A stretch of DNA of 64,000 nucleotides from Triplophysa rosa (lineage: Eukaryota > Chordata > Actinopteri > Cypriniformes > Nemacheilidae): positions 31,869,174-31,933,173 of the forward strand of contig NC_079890.1 in assembly GCF_024868665.1 (NCBI RefSeq). The letters are read 5' to 3'. Of the stretch, positions 41,301-53,300 are shown piece by piece (position 1 is the stretch's first letter; each line of letters begins with the position of its first letter). The translations under genes were made by a program, and so were the position numbers. The notes beneath the pieces were generated by a model that saw nothing but the letters and a program-made list of their open reading frames with translations, was not told the DNA's origin and made no database searches.

Positions 41301-44300
41301 TGGACACCATTCTCTCTCATAAAGGCCTGTTTGAGTTTTGAACTTAGGGCCCCGCTATGTGAATTCTGTAGAGTCTGTCTCCTGCAGTCAGAAGTGGAAG
41401 GTGGGAGACGCTTTCGCCTTCTCACCCGTCTGTCTCTCTCGCTCTCGTGTGTTCCCTCCACCCCCTTATGGTTTTTGTATCAATTTCGAACGGGTTCTGA
41501 AAAATGCACACACACGTCTGATGGCAAAGGAAGATGGGCGAACATCAAAGCGCTGCGTTAATCTGCCTACAGTTGTAATAACAGAAAGGAACGAACATGA
41601 TCACTAAACAGATCAAAAAACGGCCGCAAACCCTGGTATGCTAACAGACCGTTTTTTGTTTCACGTTCAACAGCCGAACAGCAGCGGTCAGGTACTAGGG
41701 AAAGTTCCCGGTCACTTTACGCCAGTGCTGGCCCCCTCGCCCCACCACGGCACGGTCAGACCGGTGTCTCTCTCCATGACCGACACCAAGCCAATTACCA
41801 CATCCTCAGAGGGTGAGTCAAACTCGATTGCATTACCTGTTTTAACACTGTATTTCAGTATTAGATACTGATCGAGTGTCTGTGGTATGTACAGGTTATT
41901 CGGCTCCAGGCACCCCCACTGCCAACCGTTTTGTGGGACTGAGCCCAAGAGACCCAGCCTTTCTTCACCAGCAACAGGTGAGATACGTTCCACCCCATCC
42001 CTTTCTCTTTTTCCCTTCTCCTGTTCTTTCTCAAATCCCCATCCAGCTGTTCTGTATTCCCAACAGGTGTCAGACAGGTAGCACACCAAATAATATGCTC
42101 ATGAAGTGTAGCCACATTCGTGGCCCTGTGAAATAGAAGCAGTATTTTTTAACCAGTGACTTTACCCAGAAGGAGGTGCCATTCTGATGAGCATGTGAAA
42201 CATTCAGTGTAGATGCTGCGTTGGAATATTCAGTTTATTATTTAGCATTTGTTAGCATTGACATTCCTGGCGTGAAGTCTGCTAAATTTTTTTTATCGAA
42301 AACCTCTTTCCACTTGCTGTTTTACCACAGTCACGTATAAAGGTTTATGGTTTTTGCAAGTGTGGGTTTTTGTTACCGTTATGAAAAAGCAATGATGGGT
42401 TTCCATGAATTCATAGATACGAAATCCAAGTTCTCAGCAATGAGCTGTGACTAAACTTTGTTTTTGTTTTCATGCCAGTTCCCCCAGTAAATCCAGCAAC
42501 CCCAAAAAGTATTTGGAGATACTTGGAACAAAATAAAATTGAATTGCATTAGATGCAAAAAAAACATAAAATACAAACTTGCAAATGATGCAAGACCTAG
42601 ACACAAAAGTAAGTTTTTTTTGTAAAAAAAAAGTAAAAGCAAGCACTTGGCACAGTGTTTTTAACACTACATACTGTATGTGTCGTTTAGAAGTAACCAG
42701 AGATGTAGTTGGTCAAATGAATTATGGAGAGTGTAAAATACTGTTTTCATTTTGAGTTGTATATGAATTTTGTTTTCATTTTAAAAGTAAGGAACCTCTT
42801 TTGTGAGGTGTTTTGCTTATGCTGTCTTTTAAGTAAATGTTAAAGTGAGATTTGAATGTCCAAACACTTTTTGGGGCTGCTGTGAATTAAACTAGTCAAA
42901 AATAGTTCCATTCAGATTCAGTATAAAGTACTTTCAAGTAGTTGAATCTCAATCTATTTTTCAACCGTTAAGTACAGATTACAGAATTAATAGGTTTATT
43001 TACACCTGGGGCCATTTCTTGGACTCTATTGCGACGGCTTCTCTCGAGACGCATTTCAATGTAACATTTATCTTGTCTTTCGGTGTTAAAACTACTGTGG
43101 AACAATAGCAAGCATTGTTTTCAAATGGACCAAATGATATACAGCAAAATGCAGAACTTAACGTGAGCAATTTGGTTTATGTCAGGCCAGGATTATAAGG
43201 TATTTAGCGAAATGAACTCGTTTTGGCCTCCGTATTGTAAAATGAAAAATAGTGGAGCGTGTGCGGCGACGGCCCAGTGCAGCATGAAAGGGCTGGTCCG
43301 AGGCCAGTATTTTCCACCCTCCTCTAATTGAATTCATCTGCACACGGCGACATCATAATTAGTGGTTTTCTCCTGCTCCGCTCCAGAGTTACAGTAACGG
43401 CAAGACTCGCTTTTATTGCTCTCTGGTTTGGCATAGTTGGACGGTGCCACAAAATGGACAGCTCACCACCAGGGACGGTACTTCAGACTGCCTCATTTAA
43501 AAAAACATGAGACTATTTACTTTGAGAAGGATTTTATAAAGATGCCTAAAGTGAAATTGGTTGGTAGATAAATAAAATTGATCATTAGACTTAATGAAGG
43601 GAGTGATGTATCGATAAAAGCGAGAGATCGATGAATGGAGTGCATGTAGAGATGGATGTTCATTATAATATTTTTTAGCAGATACGGGCACGGCACATGC
43701 CGTCTTTCTAGCGTGGTCCTCACTACCGACTTAGCCGCTTTGCTTAATGCCTTTTGTTTTAGTTATAGTTCATTTAACAGAGAGAAGGATCAGATGGAGA
43801 CAGGATGATATACTGTATCAACCATCCATCATGTTTATATTAGACGGAGCTTTTGTTTGCCCTCAAAAGTGAGATTTGTATAGCAAGGCCTGACCCGTGT
43901 TAACCTGCGGCCATTGAGCCGGCGGTAAATAATGTCGCCTAGCTTTTAGTCTGGGTGATTTATCGTTGGATATTATGAGACGTATTGACACCTGTGTTCC
44001 CCTGCTGGGCTTTTGTCAGAGCGTGCCGTGTGACGTTTGGGGCGTATGGATTACAATCGTCGCCGTGGCGTCACCTTACAGAGCCGTCGCGCTCCTTTCC
44101 CAGCATGCTGTGGGGCAGGGTGAGGCCTCCAGCTCAGCCTTACTGTCTGGAAACTGAGAACGCTTCAGACGCTCAGCGGGGTTCTTTCTGTTCTCTCAAA
44201 TCCATGCTTTTCTCCTCTCTCTGTATCTCTTGTACTTCTTTGCTTTTTCCTCACTCGCTCTCTCGTAAGCACTTAAATGCTTCTAAAATGCATCGAGAGG

Positions 44301-47300
44301 GTCTCTGTTTATGCTCAAACGCGCCCTCACTATAATGACTCCATTACATAAACATTCACATCGTCTCTTTAGCCGTATACTGGAGTCTGTAAATCAAGCG
44401 AGTGTGGCCATACATACATAATGACTCCTATTGGTCCCACAGCAGTTGTTTAAGCTTATTTAATTTACAAGAACCATCTTTATGCTCATAGGCCCTATGC
44501 GAGACATCGCTGCTCGTGATTTGTGGCGCTGGGTCCTTCATATAATGTTCTTGTTGTCTGTTGTCGGCGGCGCATGACATATGATGGTGCATGTTGTTGG
44601 AGCGCTGTATGATATGGGCCTCTGAAGTGGCAGCTTTGGGATGGTGGCCATTAGAGTAATGGACAGTTTCCTGCGATAAGCCATAAAGACAATTCATCCT
44701 GAGTTGTAGACACTGCGGAACAGAGATGAGGCCATACCCTTTACAGTGTGTTTATGGAAAGGCTGAAAAAATACACAGTAATCCCAGTATGCATTAGGTG
44801 TTATATGTATGTCAATGTATAAATGTAGCTATTTAAAGGGATAGTTCACCCAAAAAGAAAAACCCGGTCATTGATTCACCCTCACGTGACTGAAAACTTG
44901 AATGACTCTTTCTGCTGTGGAACACAAAAGAAGATATTTTGAAAAATGCCTTTGTGTGCCTTTTGTGTCCATACAATGAAAGTCAATGGAGTACAGTGTT
45001 GTTTGGTTACCGACGTTCTTCAAATAATCTTCTTTTGTGTTCTGCAGAAGAAAGTAAGTCATACAGTTTTGGAATACATGAGGGTGATTAAATTATGAAA
45101 GAATTCACATTTTGGGTGAACTATGTTATGTTGTAATGTGGTTGTTGTACACAATCTTACAATCTTGTTGTGATATTCAAACATGAATCAACGTTATTAT
45201 TATGATTGCTTTGTTCAACGCAATTGGATACGCACATTTGGGTGTACATGACAGACAGAAATGCAGACAGCATACAAATGATAGACAGATGTCCTCATAG
45301 TATACATTTCACAATGGCACTGTTGTTAAATCAAGCTCATTCACAACTTACCCCTAACCCAATCACACAGGGGAAATGACAGATGAGCATTCATGCACAC
45401 AACCCCGACAGCACCTGCTCTGGACTGATACCCCTGTGCGACGTGTTTGTGAAAACACCAGTGAGGAGTAGATTTCATTAGCCTGTCTCCCCAGGGGCCC
45501 TTCCCTTTTCTTCTTGTGTGTCTATTCTGCCCCCATCCCTCTCCCAGAGCCATGATCTGTGATCACAGTCCAATGCTAACCTGCTTAAGCAGTACACAGC
45601 TGTGAGGGCGTTTTCCATGCTGACGTGCGCCTCTGTGATCTGGTAGTGACAGTGACAGATGGCACCTGTGAGCGGCAGGACCTGGAATGTGCAGCTAACC
45701 GCTGACGTCAGGTTTGGTGCCGGGGGTCAAGCTATCACTTCTATAATGCAGAGATACCGTGTGTGGCATGGTTTTAGCGTGCCTTTTAGCAGTTTACATT
45801 ATCGCTTTTATTGAGTGACTTAGCATGACTTCTAGCATTTAATTAGCATTCACTGGGATTCGAACCCTGCATGACGACAACACAATGCTACTACGCTAAA
45901 TAAGCAACAGCAACAAATTAAGAAAAAACTATTTCTTCAAACAAGTAGCAGTTTATTTCACTGTATAATATTTAGGTATAAAATGAATGTAAGTGCAAAT
46001 TGTATGCTGTAAAGTTTGTTAAAGCTAGTTATAACATTTTGTGCTTTTAAAGAGATATTTACCCTTAAAGTGAACCCCAAAATCATTTACTCACAATTTA
46101 CAAAAAACATGAAACATAAGAAGATATTTTCAAGAATGTTGGTAAACTAAAAACAGTGCTCCCCATTGACTTATATTGAATGGACACAAAACCAATGCAA
46201 GTCAATGGTGACCAATGTTTTTTGGTTACCAACATTCTTCAAAATAACATCTTTTGTGTTCTGCAGAAGAAAGAAAAAAAATGCATTCACCCTTCATGAC
46301 TTTCTTCTATCGAAAACAAAAGAAGATATTTTGAGAAATGTGGTTTTGTGTCCATAAAGTGGAAGTCAATGGGCCCTAATAGTGTTTGGTGACCAACGTT
46401 ATTCAAAATATTTTCTTTTCTGTTCTGCGGAAGAAAGTCATACATGTTTGAAATGACATGAGGGTGAGTAAATGATAAAAAAAACATGTTAATTTTTGGT
46501 TAGACTATCCCTTTAAATACCTAAACCCAACGAGCTAAAATCGCCCCTGGAGCTGCTCGGTGAGATTGGTGACCTTATACACTTAGGATACAGGCAGTAG
46601 AGCGCATCCAGGACCTTTTCAGCATGTATTGTATGAGTGTGTTTTTTCAGAGTGTGGGGTCGACCAAAACAGGATGAAGGAATGTGCACTACCAAAACAG
46701 TCTGATAGCTGACCTCGACTTTGCCCCACGGCCATTGTTTTCTGGATTCAGGTCACCGGAGAACACACACAAACACTGTATCAAACTTACCGGGGGAGTT
46801 TGTTAAAGTAGAGTTGGCAGTACTGACGGAGGTGGATATCCGCACATAGCAGTAGAAATACTTCACATACTTTTATATTACTCCCACTGTAAAGCCCGTA
46901 CAACGAAACACCACTTAACATTTTTATTCAAATGAAGTTGTTGGTTTCTTATGCTCTTGTTATGTGATTTTTCTGCGTAACATCAAGGAAATTTCAAGCA
47001 TTTCTTGCTAGTTACCTAGTATATTTTAATATATAGCCACAGCACCCTGACAGGGCCACCAAGCTAGCAGTGAAATTCCTGCAAGTTCCCATTCAGAGTT
47101 TGACTAATTTATGTGCTTTCACTCTGGGAAATGTGTATTTCAGCTGCCCGAAACTCTCTGGGAGAGCACTAAAGCATCTTTGAAGTAAATATAGAAAATC
47201 AATTATTCACCTTGCTATATTTATTGCGATGGAAATGGATTTGATTTGGGAGCGTACAGGTGCTTTCCAGAAATGGCTAGAACTATTGACAGGGAATAAG

Positions 47301-50300
47301 TGGGATTGAATATTCAGAGAGCGAAGGTTCCTGATGAAAGTATTTGTGCATCTGGAGTGTGCAGTTGCTGAAAACACTGTGCATTAGCAAAATGGAAAGT
47401 TCGAAAAAGCGTTCGGATTTAATTGCTTTTGGCATTTACTGTAAACTTGCGTTTTCGTGTGCGCGAGTAGGTGTATTACATTTTGTTTATGGAAGACACT
47501 ACACATTTTTGTTTCTTACACTGTCATGCATACAGCATGTTTGTGTGCGTGTATACTGTATGTGTGCGTATCTGTTCCATTCTGTGAAAATGTGCTATTT
47601 GTTTGTTTTATTTTTACATTGACATCTTCAAAAGTAAAACAACAATACTTGTAACCAGTTAAAGAATAGTTTAACTTTATCGATTAAAATCAGTCTCTCA
47701 AATAGCATGATTCATGTAATGCTTCAGTGAAAACAGGCTGCTTCTAACAGCAGTGAAGTGACCGTAACTGCATGCACCACTTGGAATGCATGAGCTTCCT
47801 CCCATTCCAATGCATTCTGGGATAAATGAATAATCTTCATGTAACCCAGCCCCCATTTTTTGTATACTAACCTCTTCTTTTGCTTTCAGGATGATTAATA
47901 TTTAGACCGCTAATGGTATTGCATGCCACATACTGTATGACGACTGCCTTTTTCATTTGTAACTTTCTGAAGTTTAAATAGAATCTAATTGTGTTGAACA
48001 TATAATATCCCAACCTATGACATATGAACGTATGATTAAAAGTCTAATCTGTAATCCATAATCTATTAATCCTGAGCATTAGTAATGCGTTTTATGTCTC
48101 TAGTAATGTTAGATTAACATCAGATAAATGTAAGAATATGTGTTGAGTCTAGAGCTGCAGGTTTTGTTGCATGCTAAATGTGTTAGTTGCCGTTGTGCTA
48201 GCCCAGTTGTCTGACTGAGAGGTGTTTGATTGACAGCTGAGGATTTGTGACTGGCCCGTGAATCAAAACATCAGGTCATATGGCTCAGAGGAGACTTTGG
48301 GGATTTCTTGGCAAAGGTAAAAGTTTCCTTTATTTTCAACCCACTTCTCACCTCAAGTGTTACTGTTTCTGCAATAGTCCAACAACCGCTCCAACTCAAG
48401 AACTTTTGTTATTGTGTTTTTACAAAAACAGACATAAGCAAAGTGTATTTGTATTTGGCCATTAATGTCTGTTTATAGACTTTATGAAGACTATGATAAA
48501 AGAGAGATTTTTTATACATTTTTATTTGAATTACCAGATTTAAAATTTATTTCCAAATGTTTCATTTCCATTTCTCTTCTCCAAAAATTATGTAAGTGTA
48601 ACTTCACAAACCTTTTTCAGGCTGTCTGGTTATTTGTGTGACAGAATATGATCACCACCTTGTTTAGCCTGTCTTGATGTTTCTCTTAGATTAGTCCTCC
48701 AGAATAAGGCTCAGAACAAAATCAGACATATTAATGGTTAACATCCTTATCTCCCTGAAAGAATGGCAGTTAGGAAGATGATTACTGTTGGGAAAGAGCA
48801 GAACTCCAGCATCTGTCTGAGGTTCACAAACAGCAGAGAGCTGTATGTTTGCAACGGTCACCGCTAAGCTTTTCTTTTCATAGCGGCAGTCAAGACTGTT
48901 TATTTTACTTAATCGCTCTCAACCTCCCTTCTACATTAAAGGTTTACACTGTTCCATGATTTTTCATAAATACAGACAGACATACGTTGACCTTAAAAAG
49001 CATTTGGACACTTGCGGCACACTTAAGAAAGTATGAATGTCATTGCATTAAATAACAAACAAAGCAGCAAGAAACAGCACAAAGTATACTTCTCAAGCAT
49101 TTAAAGGTGTCCATTTTGATTCGCCAACATTTTGAAACACGTCTATAGTCCAACGTAATGTACCATGAAAAAGTGAATAATGTACCGTAGTACTTAGTTC
49201 TGAAACAACATCTAGTATCATTTTTATAGATGCTACTTGCTAAGTGTTGCTTAAGTGTCCAAACACTTTCAGGGCTCACTGTACCTTTACATGAATGTTC
49301 TCCATAAACGCTTTCAAATGTTTGATATTTTGATGCATCTGTTCAACGAACTACATTTTTAGTTGAATAAAAATCCTTATACTGCAGTGTATACTTTAAC
49401 ATGAAGTGCATACAGCCTAATCTTAGCATAAGATGGGTTTAGCGTGTGCTTTGTCCTTGAGCCATATCCCATCTCATCTAGTCCCACTTTTGCTCTACAC
49501 ATCTCTGCAGCGGCTGCTGGAAAGGTCTTGCTCAGCACTTCCTAACCGCAGTGGTGTGGAGAGACAGAGCAACGCTAAACACACTCTTACCTCTTTCTGC
49601 AGGCAACAGGCATACAGGCAGGCCCCCGCTTTCATTCCACCCCTTTCTCTGGCCTCTTAATAGACCACACGGAGTACAAGGGAAAAAATGTAACCAGACG
49701 AGCACTAACCCTGTACTGTTTCTCCTGCATTACACAATGAGATTTCATAACATGAAGCAGCGGCACATTATTTGACATTAAGTTGTTGATAGATCAAACC
49801 CAGATGTTGTCAATTACAAAAATATTCACTAAAACTAATTTACTAAGTACTGTAAATCACCTCGTACTTGGCTGGCTTGCCAATATACTGTATTCAGTTT
49901 TCTTCTGTTTCATAAGCTGAAAGCTGGAGCAAAGTTTTTATTGATGATGGTAGTGCGGCATACGCTTTCTGAACTAATGCTGACCTTCTTGTGTCTCGTC
50001 CTGCTAAAATTCAAAGGAACTGTTTGTGTGAACACTAGACATATATTTTTTAACAAACGTGCCAACTAAATCCAGGGGACCCTGAGAAGAACCCAGCAAA
50101 TGGGGTCTCACAGAAACCCCCTGAGAAGAACCCAACACTGTAGATGGGTTTGATTAATCTATACAAACAGATGCAACGTATGCGCATCTGAGGCACGATG
50201 TAAAACTGCCTGACTTGTAAACAAACAAAAAAGCAGCTCGCCTTGACTGATTAGAGAGGCGTTTTAGGCAGAACGTGATGAGAAAGTAAGACGTGTACTC

Positions 50301-53300
50301 CAAGTGCAGAGTTGACTTGAGGTCATTGGCTTATGGAAAAGTGATTTGTTGCTTGCATGCACGAGTAAAGCCGCAGTGCGATGCATGCCAGTCCACGGCT
50401 CAACCCAAACTGAATTGCAGCCAGCCCTGCTTGTTGCCATATTACAGGAAATGGGTCAGCAATCCATTAAGATGGCATAAGATAATCTAATTGAACATCT
50501 GATCCCAAAATGAAGTGACCCATGCTAGTTCCTGTAGCCGGAGGAGAGACCCGTAAGCAGCTGGCGGGAAGAGATCTGATGAAAGAATCCTAGAGTGGTG
50601 AAAGTTGTTTGTTTCTCTTCCCTTTGTCCCATGTAACAACCATCACCCTAGTGATTGGGGGCATCACATCTCTAGTTGTCTGGTAACCAGGGGAAACCAG
50701 ACAGTAGGTAACATAAGACTGAACCTTGAACTGGGGGAAAATGGTAGCACCCGCCCCATGTCAATCCATCAGGCACAGTACATGGGGTGGTTTACAGGCT
50801 GAGGGTTAGTTTTGCTGGGGTATTAGTTATTCTTTCCCAGTGTATGTGGTTAAAGGTAGAGACAGAAAGGAATAGAGAAACTAATACTATGCCGTTTTTT
50901 ATTTTGTGCTCTTTTTTTCATTAACAAGTGAAATATTTAAGATTACATATTACTGCACAGTACGGTTTCACGGTGTAACAGTGCAACGGTAGCATCGGGT
51001 TGCAAAACATTTCAAAATACCCACGATGCCACTCTATTTTTAAACGGTAGTATCGTAGTAATAAAAAGTAATGTTGCATATACGCATTAACGTCCATTTG
51101 AACACTTACATTTGCGTTTTTGCAACGTTTCTTTCCTAAATGAATCCGTGTTTTGAACGACTCTGATGACATTATGATTCATCATAACACTTGCTTCGTT
51201 TATAAATAAATTGGTAGTTTTGAACGAATTGGTTGATTGTTTCACTGACTTTGTGAAAAAAATGGCCGCCACCTAATGGCCATTTTAGTTTTACATTCAA
51301 AGTAAGCCTAACATTTCCCTTTACAAACACTGCTGTATAAATGAAATTTGTTGCACAATTGAATTCGTTCCCACATGAAAAATGTTCTAGTGTACTTTAG
51401 AATTTATTACCGTAAACTCTTTAAAAAATAATTCTGGACACTAGTGATTTTATGTCTTACCATAGTAAATATTAAATGATACTACAGTATTGCTGTAGGT
51501 AATACTTCAAAATATTGTAGTGTACAGTATAATACAGTTTACTATTATCAATACAAAATGTTTCATTTAGAGCTGTGTGTTAAACAAATTTGGTTTATTT
51601 TGTTGATAGGTATAGTGTCGTAAGATACGTTTATGGTACCGTGAAAACCCCACTGCATAGTGAATAACACACTGTGCGCTAAGAAACCACTTGCTTATTC
51701 TGTATGATTGTCTTAGCTAGCTTGTTTTTATTTTTAAATAAAAGTCACTTGGTTGATTCATGACTGTACATTTGTGAACAGGTTTTTGCTGGCAAAATCG
51801 GTTCTTCCACTGTTCATTAATATAATATTAATATAGGAAATAAGAGAAATTGTTCATAGAGCTTAAAAGTTAATAGATGTCATCTGTATCTCATATCAAA
51901 ATAGCAAAAAAAGAAAAAAAACGTTGCACTTAGTGCGATAATAGTGATGCTGCTAGATTTTTCATAGAAGGTCATTATATGTATTGCTGTTGTTTTTAAT
52001 CTTTTAACTTTTTTCCATTATTGAATGATTTCCTTACAAATCATTGCATGATGTGTATGAAGTGGATGTGTAAACTCCAAACAAATGACGTCGTAAGTCA
52101 CAAGTAATTGCAAGAAAGTCAAAGTCATGTCTCAAGTACTTTAAAGTTTATCAAGTCAGGTCATAAATCCACGAAATAGTGTCTCGAGTCTGATTGAAGC
52201 CCAGGGCTGTCGTCCACATCTCTGAAACACTTAATCTCTCATTTCCTGTTAGGTGATTTCTAGAAGGGAGAGGAAAGGGTAAGCGCAGGATCAGTATTAA
52301 AGGGTAAATGAGGACTGTGGAGGGAGGAAAGAGCCGGACCAGTTACGTCTTCGCATATTTTACTTAACTCTTAAGAGAGCGTGCAGTGCATTTCTGATTC
52401 TGTGTCCCTCTATTTTTGTTTTCTTTATATAGAGCAACTTTCTCACCCTGTCTCTGGACTTTTTTATTTAAAGTCTGACTCTGTGTGCAACCCTTGTATC
52501 ACCGGGTGTAAGATTTCAGCCTTTGGCTGCGAGTGATTTGTATAAAACTCAGACTGAATCATTAGCTGCTTTCAAGGCAACAGGCAGCAGTGTCACCCCA
52601 GGCCGCCTCTAGAAGAATAAAGTCACTGTTCCACATCCGCCGGGTCCCTGTCCCTCACCAGCCGTCGGCTTTAGCCCCCTCGGAAAACAAACAACAAACT
52701 CCAAAAGAAAAGCCCTCTAAAGGCTCGCACCTGCATCCAAACCAGTGATCCCAGGGAAGAGTGTCTTTCCGCACGGTCTCCTTTCTTCAATCAGCCCCTT
52801 ACCCCCTCTCAACCCTCTCCCTTTTCTTTTCGGGGTGGGGATAAAGAATCGAGAGGGAGAAAAACAAAGAGAAGGCTGTGTGCGCCGGCCACTGTTGACA
52901 GAGCAGGAGTGCGGTCTGTAATCTGCAAGCAGAAAGATTGTGTTTGGTGATTGGGTGAGACAGGTATTTCAGACTCGGAGGAAGGGGGGCCACACCGGGG
53001 CTCTGGTTTCTGGCCTCCCTAATTATTTGACACATGTACGCACCACTCAGCCCCCCCCCCCGTTCTTCCCCCAGGGAACAACATGCTGTTTGTGCGCCCT
53101 GACGTTTTTGCATCCAAGATTCGCACCGCAGCTCGCAATTAACAGACTTGTGTTGTTGTGCGGTTAACATGTGCTGAATGCAGATAGGAAAGTTGTGTAG
53201 ACGCTTTAACGCTATTGATCAGAAAGTGGGTGTCAGCTGCAGGGGGCGGGGATGAGCGCATGCTCTTGGGGAAACTTCCCCCGTGCGTTTGCACTAAGAG

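Larger units (their letters stand above)
41978..48236 (+). other. nfib: nfib intron 10
   Basis: A 6.3-kb intron upstream of the alternative LRICDW exon. It holds two inverted-repeat MITE regions (44833-45128 and 46046-46516). A complex non-repetitive stretch at 43230-44700 includes homeodomain-type TAATTG/ATAATTAG words and looks like regulatory rather than transposon DNA (inference). Confidence 0.85.

Noticed and set aside
41859..41977. Longer exon 10 starting at the TTTCAG acceptor
   Set aside because: It would be in frame but would leave an intron of only 46 bases, and the extra 12 residues do not resemble other NFI proteins.
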